Shown here piece after piece: positions 48,138-59,100 of a stretch of DNA of 64,000 bases. Below the pieces are notes generated by a model that saw only the letters and a list, made by a program, of their open reading frames with translations, made no database searches and was not told the DNA's origin. Numbering within the stretch: position 1 is the first letter of the stretch; every line of letters begins with the position of its first letter. A program made the position numbers and the translations under genes. Origin of the DNA: Misgurnus anguillicaudatus (taxonomy: Eukaryota > Chordata > Actinopteri > Cypriniformes > Cobitidae); NCBI RefSeq assembly GCF_027580225.2, contig NC_073358.2, forward strand, positions 47,206,001 through 47,270,000, given 5' to 3'.

Positions 48138-51100
48138 ATGCAAACAGAACCGGATGATTTGGTTATGGAGCTGAAGCCCTCTCTGCATCATGACCCGAAC
48201 CGGACCGGGAGGCACTGCGAGACCTGGAGCGTCCGCTTCTCACCCGGAGGATCTTATTTCGCCTGGTCAATGGGCTTCGGCATGGTCAAGATTCTCTCCT
48301 GGCCGCTGACACCCAAAGAGTGCGTCTGTATTTACATCATTGTGTAACTATGTAACACCATTATAATTTTTTCAAGTGAATAAAACAATCACATAGCCTA
48401 TTTTGTAATGGTTATAATGGGAATTGTATGCTATTTTTATGGAAACTATAACCTCCACTGTGCATTCTTGGCAGTGTTGAAGATGGAAACAGTAAGAGCA
48501 GGACACTAAACTGTAAGCAGGCCGTTTGGGCTCTGGCCTTTGGACCCTGCACGTCTACCCCAGCGGATCAGAACAGACATGAACGTGACCTTCTCCTGGC
48601 CACCGGTCTGAACAACGGTCAGATCCAAGTCTGGGTCGTCTCATCTGGTATGATTTTAAAATAAACTTCAAGAATCTTATCGAATAAATCTACATTGGTG
48701 TAATATTAACAGGACAATGTTTGTGTTGTGTTATGTCCTCAGGAAGCCTGCTATATACTCTAACTGGACATCAGGCTCTTGTCAGAGATTTGGTCTTCGC
48801 TCCAAATGGAAGTCTCACTCTTGTGTCGGCCTCTCGAGACAAAACTTTAAGGATATGGGACTTGGCAAAGAAAGGTCAAAGTATCTCGTGTGGAAGCCAC
48901 ATTACACATTTATTCATGGGCGCCGGAAGCCAAAAAAAAATGTGTGTGGGTCCAAAATATTTACTGGAGTAGATGCCATTTTCTCGTGTTCTGGTGCCTT
49001 TTAATTAAACAATTGCTTTTAGTCTAAAAACTTGGTTTACCAAGTTCTGTCACAGCCTAGAGTGCATGGCAGGCGAAAGTATAGTGAATTTTTTGAAAAC
49101 ACGTAATGGAGTTTAAATTATATGGACTCTAAATGAGGCAAGTGGAATGGATTTGAGGAAGCAGAATCGTAGAAGTCAAGGCTGTAGCTAAAACGCGGAG
49201 TTTAATTTATTAGGGCATTCCTCTAGCACAGGGGTGTCCAAAGTCGGTCCTGGAGGGCCGGTGTCCTGCAGAGTTTAGTCTGCCTAGTAAGACCTTGATT
49301 AGCTGGATCAGGTGTGTTTGATTAGGGTTGGAACTCGGAACAAAACTCTGCAGACACCAGCCCTCCAAGAGCAGGATTGGACACCAGCGGAATGGATTTG
49401 ACTGACAGCGCTCTAACGTGCAACTTATGCCGTGTAAGAAAGAGTCTCTCCACGTCTGTAATTCTGATAAAGCACCTCACACCATCACATGCTGCAACAC
49501 AATTAGTGGTTTCGCTTTAGTGTCCAAGTCATTAATTTAACAAATTTAATATTGGGGGCATCCAAGTTATTTGAAATATTTTAACTTTTTAAAGTAATGC
49601 AATAGTTACTTTCTCTGGTAATTAGTTACTTTTTTAATGATGTAACGCAATTACTAACTCAGTTACTATTTTTGAGAAGTAACTAGTAACTATAACTAAT
49701 TACTTTTTTTAAATAACGTTGCCAACACTTGCGCTCTGGCATATGCGCTAAATTAGAGAAAAAATTAGTGGGTCCAATATCATTATAGCAAATTTTTCCC
49801 TTCATGACAACTGTAAGGGGGGTTTAATTTTTTGTAACTTATCCATTTAAATGATATTAAGCCTTATGCTGCGTTCAGACCACTGGTCTATATAAATGAC
49901 TGGATTGCGCATAGAACGCTTAACGTAACAGCATGAGTTCGAGCCGCCATCTTGGTATACCCAACCGGCAGACGGCGTCATTGACTTCCATTCAAAATCA
50001 TGTTTTAAATTCACCCGCTTTACAGCGTATCAGTCACGCAAGATTATTTTTAGGATATGTGTACGCAAATTAACTGTTAGTTCTGGTGTTATTGGCAATG
50101 TTTATGATTTAATCGGGCAAGAAAATGGATTTATAAAAAAAATGTTAAGGTGAGTGTGTCTGCTGCGTTCTGTTAATGACACGGGTATAAATAAAGTTTT
50201 TTTTGACATTCAGCTAAAACCAGCAAATTATTGCATGCACATACGGTACAAAGTATGATTATTTATTTAGATTTCAGAATGAGCACGTTTGTCATTAATA
50301 CTAAATATGCTGCGGTCTGTCTGCTGATCTGATACTGTAATGAAGATGAATGTATAATAACTGATTAAAAACTAAAATGTACAACTTTCAGTAAATATCT
50401 ATGTACATGCTTAGGACGTTTGTGTTGTAATAATGTACAGGGTAACTTCAGATATAAAAACAAAGACTAGTAAAGTGATGTTTTATCATTAAAATCTGAT
50501 CGCGTCCATAGATTTAATAGAATGTTTGGGTATACCAACATTCGGCGCGGTGGCTTCACAGTTGTGACGTCATGCGCAATCCAGTCATTTATATAGATCA
50601 GTGGTTCAGACCAGCCACGGTAGAGGCGTCATGTGCGAGTGATGTGAATGTTAAGTCAATGTAAAGACACGTTGACACACGTCTGGAGGTGTCGCGGCGC
50701 AAGTGAGGGGTTTAGCGCGGCAGACGCGATTCCGCCTCATTCGCGCGTAATGAGCGTTGCCGTGAGTTGAAAAATGTGAACTTTTTGCGTTAACCAATCA
50801 GGAGCTTGCTCTAGAAGTGACGTGATTACAGGAAGCGAGCGGAGTCGTAGAAGCCCCTCCCATGACGCGAATTTCCGTTTGAATGTCACAATGACTAGAA
50901 TTTCATGCGCGAATGAATCGAGTAAACTCAAAATGTTCAAGCGGCAAACTATACACGGTAGATGCGAATTTGACGCCTCAAATGCAGCTGGTGTGAACCC
51001 ACGGTTAAAGTTCTGCATAATTAAGGGCATGGACACTTGAGTGAGGGATACACTGCAATTGCTATCGAGCTAGGCAGGCATGGTTTTAGCAACCACCTCA

Positions 51101-54100
51101 GCTTCACCCATGTACCATCTCTTTACCCATTTTTGGTTATAGACCGTTTCAGCAGTAACAACATAAACAAGCAGCTGTCACGGTCCACACATAACTTCCG
51201 GTAAACTCCGCTAATAATAAATAACAACAAAGTACTTTAAACTTAGTTTATTTACATAACAAACAAAAAAACAACACATTGATTACCTAGGACAGTGGTT
51301 TTCAAACTGGGGGCCTCGAGATGGTGCCAGTGGGGCCCCAGTTTTAAGACATTTTATGAAATACATTAATTTATCATGAATTCTGTGTAATTAAACCTAA
51401 AAAAATAAGGCTACTAACCAAAACCACTACTTTTTTGTATAATTTAATGTTTTTTTTATTAAAATGTTGAGTTTTAGAACAGTTTTTGTCACAAATTTTC
51501 TTTGAGGGCCGCGAAGGAATGCACCGTACACAAGGGGGGCCACACGCTGAAAAAGTTTGGGAACCACTGACCTAGGAAACCAAAACATTTGTTATTTTCG
51601 ACGAGGCATTTGTTCAAGAGATCAGTGTAGCAACTAGTCAGACCATTATAAAAACGTAACCGGAAGTAAAGTTCGGATCCAGACGTGTATCAGGTGCGTC
51701 TGATGAAACCGTCTATACAGGAGTGATGCGCGGTGACGCCCGGCCAAGATGGCGACGGCAGGCACCGCCTACTTTAGGCTTCACAAACCTATGGGTGATG
51801 TCACGGACACTACGTCCATATTTTTTACAGTCTATGGTCGGGACCCACTAGGGGGGCCTCAGGATGACTTAAAAGTATTAAAAATTGGACAAAACAAGCA
51901 TTAAAATTAGCTAAAACAAGCAAAAATCAAGATGTTTCTTATTTTTTTGGCCATTTTAGTAGCCAATATACATCTGTCTAGTCATTCCAAGTTCTATTTA
52001 TTTTAATGTAGGCTACAGTAGGAAAAAGTTGAGTGATTGGGGGGCCTTTTGTGGGCAACTAGGAAGTGAAAAAGGTTGGAAACCACTGCACTAGGGGGTC
52101 ACACAGTGGGATCAGGTGGGTCACTTGGTTGTTGTAGTGAATGATACATGTCCTATTAATGGCAATGGCTTTGATATCAGTTTTTTTGGGATTGTAATTA
52201 AACTTACATTTAGTCCATACAATGACAATGAAAATATAAACTACTATCTTCTAAAAGAAAACAAATTTCATTATGTTTTTTTTCTGCATATTTTGGTGGG
52301 TCCTGAAATATATTATATAAGAACTGCATGATATCATGATTTTTTTTAATGGTTACTATTTCGGTGTTGGTATTTCTGAGTTTGGTGTTGGAATGAGAAA
52401 ACGTGATTACATAATCATACTTAACATACCAACATAGACTTAATCATACTAAATCTAACAATAGATAGATTACTTCATTTATTTTGTGTCTGCCCTTCTG
52501 TTGTCCTCACAAACGCTGATGTTGTGTGCTGTGCCTCAATTTACAGCGATGACATAGATGAACCATTTTTGGTTCCTTAAAGAACAATTCAGTCAACGTT
52601 CTAAGGATAACCATTTTTTATAACTTTTAACAATCTAAAAAACCTTCACTTCAATGTAAAACATAAAGGGGCGGTTTTCCAGACAGGGCTTATCAAAGTC
52701 CCAGACCAAAATGCATGCTTGAGCTGCCTTCATTTAAAAACACCTTTTACTAACATAACTTAACATATATCAGTGCCGTTGTTTTGTCTAAAAAAAAGCA
52801 CACCAGTATTGTTTTTTGTAAAGTTTGTTAGTAAAATCTACTTAAATGTCCTTCCTTATATAACTAAGGCCTAGTCCTGGATTAACCTAAACCCTGGCCG
52901 GGAAACTGTCCAAATGGGTTTTTGATGTTAAAGATTTTTATGGAACCATTTAGCCAAAAATGGTTCTTAAGGCATTGTGAAGCACTTTTTTTAATGAATA
53001 TCCTACGTGAATATATATTTAGTAAATTTGCACATAGTTTTCACCTATGGACTGTGTCTGTGTATATAACATATTATTAAATTGTTTATTTGTGCAGGAG
53101 GTAATCCACATGTACTGAAAGGTCCAAACCACTGGGTGTTCAGATGTTCAATATCACCTGACAGCAGTATGATCGCTTCACTGTGCAACTTTGACTCGGT
53201 AAGTTTCATTTTCCATGTAGGTGAGCGGGGCACAAACTAACGCAGGTTAAATGTAAAAGTTTTACATGGTTACACAGGGCAGAGCAATGTGCACTTTTGT
53301 TTCTTTCCTGTTATTGTCAGAAGATGATCTCCTGTAAGTTTGTAAAAAGTTTTGATGATGTTTGTTTGTTTTTGTTAAGATACTGGACAAAGAGTGTTGT
53401 GTAAATTTCTTCATCTTTTGTGTTTTTGATATCTTAGTTGGGTGTTTTCTATATTAAATCCCATAAATTATATGAAAGCTGGTCTCCAAAAGCTTGAGTC
53501 GTCGTCTTTTCAGTGCAAGAAACTATCTCACTGAGACATGCAGATAAAATCAAAACATGTTGCTTTTGATGTTGCATCATTGTTAAACCGTGCACATTGT
53601 TTGAATCTCGTCCTTCAAACAGAAGCTGTATTTGTGGAGTATGCGCTCCTACACCTTTATGAGACACCTGACCTACGACCACGAGCGCACCATGGTGTCA
53701 TGTGACTTTTCTCCAGATGGAGCGTTGCTTGCTGTTGCTTCGTATAATACATCTACAGGCTGGTGGTTGGACCTGTGGGATCCTTACACAGCAGACCTTC
53801 TGACTAGAGTCGAGTATGTGGAACAAACCCAATCATTATTTATCTTATATAATTTAGTTGCCCCAAAAATAACAAATCAGATTTTTTTTTATTTCTGTAG
53901 CTTAATTTGCAGGCCCTTGCATTAGCAGCCCAAGTCATGGGTTTGATTCTCAGGGAACACACATACTGATAAAATGTATAGCTTGAATGTACTGCAAGTT
54001 GCTTTGGATAAAAGCATCTGTTAAATGCATGAATATAAAGGTATTTTTTTCTCACCCCTTGTGTTCCAAACAAGCCACTCCAAACTCAATGCTTATAAGA

Positions 54101-55810
54101 GAAATGTATCCAGTCTGTGATTATAAATGATTTTAAATACCTCAATTTAACTCTTACCTATCCAGAAACTGTGAGTTGTGCGGAGACAGAAGCGAATCTC
54201 TACCGACCAATCTGAGTTTCTCGCCTGTCGGCCTGCTATTGGCTTTCAAAGACTACAGGTGAGAAATTCTCATATTCTTTCCGAGATGTCTTCAGTTTTA
54301 CATTATTGAATGTCATTTGACCTCACAGCCGCCCGCGTACTTTCCCTGTTGTTACCAGTGACCTTTAATGTGTTGCAGGGCATTACAAATCTGGGATGTG
54401 GAACGAGATGAGTTAGTTACAGATACAGATCACAACCGTGCCGGTGGGCTGTGCTGCGCTTTCCATCCACACGGGTGCATCATTGCTACAGGGTACAAGT
54501 CATGACATCATTGAATATTCAGTAGCTACCACCAGGTTTATTTTTTTTTAATTTAAGGATGAAATATGCGGTTAATGTGTGTTCACAGTCGTATAAAAAA
54601 CGTGGGAACACTGAAAGTACCAAAATTTGACTGCTTGGCTAATAAGTCAGTTTATAGGAATAATTGACCCAAAAATGAAAATTCTGTCATCATTTACTTA
54701 CCCTCATGTTGTTCTAAACCTTTACAAGTTTCTTTATTCTGTTAAAGGGACACGATTTTTACCGTTTTGGAATCCATTCAGCCGATCTCCGGGTCTGGGG
54801 GTACCACTTTTAGCATAGCTTAGCATAATCCATTAAATCTGATTAGACCATTAGCATCACGCTAAAAATAACCAAAAAGTTTCTATATTTTTAGTTACAT
54901 TGTGTACTAAGACCGACGGAAAATTAAAAGTTGTGTGATTTTGTTTTTGGCCGATATGGCTAGGAACTTGCTGCCATACCATGGCTGCGGCGGGTGCAGT
55001 GATGTTACGCAGTGCCCGACAATAGTCCCTTTGGTAACTTTTAATAACAGAGGACTATTTTCGGGCACTGTGTTATATTGTTGCGCCTCCTGCAGCCATG
55101 GTACGGCAGTAAAGTCCTTGATTATTACGCCAGAATTAAAGTATAGTACCTAGCCATATCGGCCTAAAAAAAAACAACTTTTATATGTCGATTAAGTACA
55201 CGATGTAACTACAGAAGAGTCAAGTTTTAAATAGGAAAAATCGAAACTCTGGTCATTTTAGAGGGCAATGCTAATGGTCTAATCAGATTCAATGGATTAT
55301 GCTAAGCTATGCTAAAAGTGGTATCGCCAGACCCGGAGATCGGCTGAATGGGTTCCAAAACGGTAAAAACAAATGTTTAACTCTATGCTCATTTTCCAGC
55401 TCCCCTATTTTCAAAAAAAGTGGAGTGTCCCTTTAAACACAAAAGAAGATATTTTGATGGTTAACACACATTGATATGGAAGTGATTACCCTAATTTTTT
55501 TCAAAATATCTGCTTAGCATACAGGTTTAGAACAACACAAGAGTTAATGATGACAGAATTTATATTTTTAGGTAAACTATCCCTTTAAAGTCAGACATTT
55601 GTTTGTAGGTGCAGAAACGGACAGGTGAAATTCTGGAGAGTACCTCGCCGTGTGCCGAGCCTCAAGCATCTGTGCCGGTCTGCCCTGAGGTTCTCCGTTT
55701 CAACCTATCAGGTGGAAGCGCTTCCTCTGCCGAAGAAAATTCTGGAATTTCTCACTTACAGGGACGTTCAGAAGCAAAAGATCTTATGTTGTAAAAAGCA
55801 TTGGAGCTGA
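48138..55810 (+). CDS. wsb2: WD repeat and SOCS box protein 2, complete
   Basis: Eight exons: 48138-48319, 48475-48647, 48743-48874, 53098-53198, 53623-53813, 54166-54258, 54379-54492 and 55609-55810. They total 1188 nt, giving 395 residues plus TGA (human WSB2 is 404). An in-frame TAA lies directly before the ATG, which fixes the start. The product is a WD40 propeller ending in a SOCS box. Recognisable stretches are CETWSVRFSPGGSYFAW, TGLNNGQIQVW, LVSASRDKTLRIWDL, YLWSMRSYTF, VSCDFSPDGALLAVASY and ALQIWDVERDEL. The C-terminal SOCS box runs SLKHLCRSALRFSVSTYQV, then ALPLPKKILEFLTYRDV. By family knowledge, SOCS-box proteins recruit Elongin B/C and Cullin-5 as substrate receptors of a ubiquitin ligase, with the WD40 propeller binding substrate. 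The exon 3 donor (G|GTCAAA) is weak and is followed by a 4.2-kb intron. Confidence 0.95.
49230..49385. mobile_element. MITE with AGGGGTGTCCAAAGTCGGTC ends
   Basis: CAGGGGTGTCCAAAGTCGGT at the left and AGCAGGATTGGACACC at the right, with inner CCTGCAGAGTTTAGTCTG and AAAACTCTGCAGACACCAG. It lies in the 4.2-kb wsb2 intron. Confidence 0.7.
49866..51012. mobile_element. TGCTGCGTTCAGACCAGCC element, split by a hAT insertion
   Basis: The left end TATGCTGCGTTCAGAC continues after the insertion as CAGCCACGGTAGAGGCGTC. The right end is AATGCAGCTGGTGTGAACCC. It is collinear with the unsplit copy at 59757-60127, including TAGAAGCCCCTCCCATGACG. Confidence 0.8.
49881..50603. mobile_element. 723-bp hAT element nested in the GTTCAGACC element
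   Basis: CACTGGTCTATATAAATGAC and GTCATTTATATAGATCAGTG are inverted ends, flanked by exact 8-bp duplications GTTCAGAC (49873-49880 and 50604-50611). A second inner pair, GGTATACCCAAC and GGGTATACCAAC, follows. Confidence 0.9.
51293..51569. mobile_element. hAT MITE, second copy of the 17669 family
   Basis: CAGTGGTTTTCAAACTGGGG and AAAGTTTGGGAACCACTG, flanked by exact 8-bp duplications ACCTAGGA (51285-51292 and 51570-51577). It is inverted relative to the 17669 copy. Confidence 0.9.
52666..52912. mobile_element. MITE with GGGGCGGTTTTCCAGACAG end
   Basis: The left AGGGGCGGTTTTCCAGACAG pairs loosely with CTGGCCGGGAAACTGTCC at the right. The CTAAGGCCTAGTCCTGGATT phrase links it to the 16818-17060 family. 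Confidence 0.55.
53920..54032 (+). repeat. tRNA-derived SINE
   Basis: CATTAGCAGCCCAAGTCATGG, box-B-like GGGTTTGATTCTC, and tail GCTTTGGATAAAAGCATCTG, TTAAATGCATGAATA. It lies between wsb2 exons 5 and 6. Confidence 0.6.
54650..55590. mobile_element. AGGGATAGTTCACCC-type MITE split by a TTAA-flanked MITE
   Basis: The left part ACCCAAAAATGAAAATTCTG, TCATCATTTACTTACCCTCA pairs with the right part TTAATGATGACAGAATTTAT, GGTAAACTATCCCTTTAA. The element at 54746-55432 sits inside. Confidence 0.7.
54746..55432. mobile_element. AGGGACACTCC MITE, near complete, nested
   Basis: TTAA at 54742-54745 and 55433-55436. The right end AAAAAAGTGGAGTGTCCCT is complete; the left end is AGGGACACGATTTTTACCG with a short deletion. 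Inner palindromic arms GCATAGCTTAGCATAATCC and complement are clear. Confidence 0.8.
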
Positions 55811-56187
55811 GGAATATGGCTATTAGATGCAACAGATTTTTCACTTTATAAACTGTAATGTAATTTTGCCAGGATGCCTAACTTTTCTAGATTTTAAATT
55901 ATGTAATGTAATTTTACCTGGATGCCTTTTACTTCTCCAGATCTTAAATTATACATTTGTAAATACACTTTAAATGATTAAGTTACACTTAAACTATTTA
56001 TTAAAATACTTTATTTTTTACATGTTTTAATTTCTTTTTATTTATTATAAGATAACCATACAAATGAACATGCAAAAGGGTTCTGAGCAGATTTGTTTTT
56101 GTAGTCAAAATCGCTGTCAACAGTGACTGAGCAGTACAACACGTCCTCATTTATCCATTTCACACCTTCAAAGTGTGGATCATGAGC
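55811..56187. other. Shared 3' interval of convergent wsb2 and rfc5
   Basis: Only 377 bp separate the two stop codons. The stretch is AT-rich and holds several TTTATT sites (AATAAA on the minus strand) near 55996-56045. These could serve rfc5, so the two 3' UTRs may overlap. Confidence 0.5.
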
Positions 56188-59100
56188 CTATCCATCGCTG
56201 ACTACTATGTCTCGAACTGCCTGGAAAGCAGCGACCATTGAGCTGAGCTGGATCTTCTCATTGGTTCCAGAGGCCAGACGATACCTTGTAGTTAAAAACA
56301 GGTTAATTTGTACTGTAACACTAATCAACCAATCATATGCAGATTAAAATGAAAGGATTGCACTCACTCAATATCTGCAAGTTTTATAAGCAAGCCCATA
56401 CGAATGGATGGTGGGAAGTCCACTAGAAAGTGAGACACAAATGAATAAAGAAAAGTCACCAATAACTCACTTTCAATTTCAACAATTTGTTGCTGTCAGT
56501 CGCTTTTTGTAAAAACAATTTGTAATTTTATACAAAATATATACTTTTTTTAAATTTTAGTACCTACAGAAAACCCTAAAATGCTTTCATATTTTTTGGT
56601 TTACCTGTGATTGGACTATAAAAATACCAAATATGCACATATGTACTTTTGTTTGAAGTGTGTGAAGCACGCTACACACTGCCATTTCGAACAGGCGTCA
56701 TTTAATAATGTGAACAACCAGTTTTCATGACAACCACAAGAGGATCTCCACGGAAACAAGGGCTGGGAATACGTTTTAAATTGTGTTGGGCTGAGTGTTG
56801 GTAGGCCTCAAACAATTCTGCACCTATCCGAGACTGATTTCGTATATTATATCTGCAAGTTTTCGCCAGTGTCTTACCGCGATGAATGAGAAGATGAACC
56901 TCAGTTAAAATGTCATGGAGTGCAAGACCTTTCAGAGTTTTGAGGTGGAGAATTTCTGTTGAACCGTGCGCTAAGGACAAACATCTCGATGATATTTGGA
57001 CAGACTAAACAGACACATCATTGATGACATCACAACAGCAGACCAAATCAAACTTTTCAGAATTAATATTGTTGTATATATATATATATGTTCAGTCATT
57101 TAACTTTAAAGGGACACTCCACTTTTTTTTGAACATTTTTTTTGAATATTTTCCAGCTCCCCTAGAGTTAAACACTTAATTTTTACCTTTTTGGAATCCA
57201 TTCAACTGATCTCCGGGTATGGCGCTACCACTTTTAGCATAGCTTAGCATAATCCATTGAATCTGATTAGACCATTAGCATCGTGCTAAAAAATAACCAA
57301 AGAGTTTGGATAATTTTCCCATTTAAAACTTGACTCTTTTGTAGTTACATCGTGCACCAAGACCGACAGAAAACTAAAACTTGCGATTTTCTAGGCAGAT
57401 ATGATTAGGAACTATACTCTTAATTTTGGCGTAATAAAATCTCAACTTTGAATTTTCTGTCGGTCCCAGTACACAATGTAACTACAAAAGAGTCAAGTTT
57501 CAAATGGGAAAATTATCCAAACTCTTTGGTTATTTTTTAGCACGATGCTAATGGTCTAATCAGATTCAATGGATTATGCTAAGCTATGCTAAAAGTGCTA
57601 GCGCCAGACCTGGGGCCTCATGTATAAAACTGTGCGTAGGATCCTTACTAAAAGTCTACGTACGCACAAAAGCCAAAAATGGCATACACCAAAAATTATG
57701 AAGACTTCTAAAACAAAGCAGTGTTCCCTTTATAAATCACAGATCACCTGCAAGTGTGCGTACATGAATCATCCTAATATCCCACCCTGCAAGCCCATTC
57801 TCCCATCAAGTTTGTTTTTTAATAAATCACAACCTTTGCGTGGGAACTGGCGTACGCACGTTTCCAGCCCCATTTTGTGCGTACGCACGCTTTATACATA
57901 AGGCCCCTGGAGATCAGCTGAATGGATTCCAAAACAGTAAAAATCAAATGTTTAACACCAGGGGAGCTGGAAAATGAGCATATTTTCCAAAAAAGGGGAG
58001 TGTCGCTTTAATGCTAATTTTTCTTTCACTTTAATTCTAATGAAAACGTTAATAGTCAATAAATGAAACGCTTTGAATAAAAGCATCTCATGAATGCATA
58101 AATGTCAAATAAAATTATAATCTATTTAACATTGATGTTAAATAATAAAGCTTGGACCAAACCACTACAGTTAAATTTGTAGTCAGGATACGATTATATG
58201 CCGTAGTGAAGTCTTTATTAAGGGCCCAGTCCAGTATGTTGGCGATGTCTGATCTCAGCGGATGTCCAGTACACGTGTAGACAGTCTCCTCCGTCACCTT
58301 CCCATAGGCCATATGAGTACTCTTCATATAAAAACATTAAGGTATAGATTTGCTCATGAGTACAAATGCATGTATCTACAATAAAAAAAACGGTCAATAT
58401 TACAATTAAGAATATTATTAAAACTTAATATTACAATTTATCATAAATGAAAACCATCAGTCTTATAAAACATGTATAATGGTTGCTAAATGCATGTAAT
58501 TCCAAGCAAACTTTACATCTATCAGGATGTTTACAGCACACACACGATACACACCTGTAAAATGTTCAACGATCGTCTCATATCTCCTGTCGAGAGGGTC
58601 ACAATGGCCTTCATGCCATCTGGAGTGATGTCAATGCTAGCAAAAAAAAGGCAGTGCACAAAACAGATTTTTAAATATTTATGAATTCATGCTCATAAAA
58701 CACAGTGCTCGCTTTTATGTGCTCAAACTTGTCGATGCTGTCCTGTGCCGGAGGGGATGTTAAACGTGTTTGTGTGTGAAGGTTTTTCGTAATCAGATGG
58801 TCTGTAGGGTTGGGTCGTGTCTGTTGTGTTCAGGGTCTTGTGGGTGGACTCATTTCAGATGTGACCAAAAAATCTGGATAAAACTATAAACTGAATGGGG
58901 TGTACACACCAAACACGAATTCTACGATTAGAGAGGGTGTAGATTACATACAAAGTCAATGTAAATACACGAATAGACGTGAATTTGCGCAGTGCGTTTG
59001 GAAATTTAAAATCAATGAGTTCAGTATGAAAGCACAGTTATCTTAGCCTATACTACTGCAAAGGGCTTTATTAGCCACTCTCTTATAAAACAGTACTAAC

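Noticed and set aside
48875..49004. wsb2 reading frame continuing past exon 3
   Set aside because: The continuation does not match WD40 sequence and the next exon at 53098 restores homology in the right phase.
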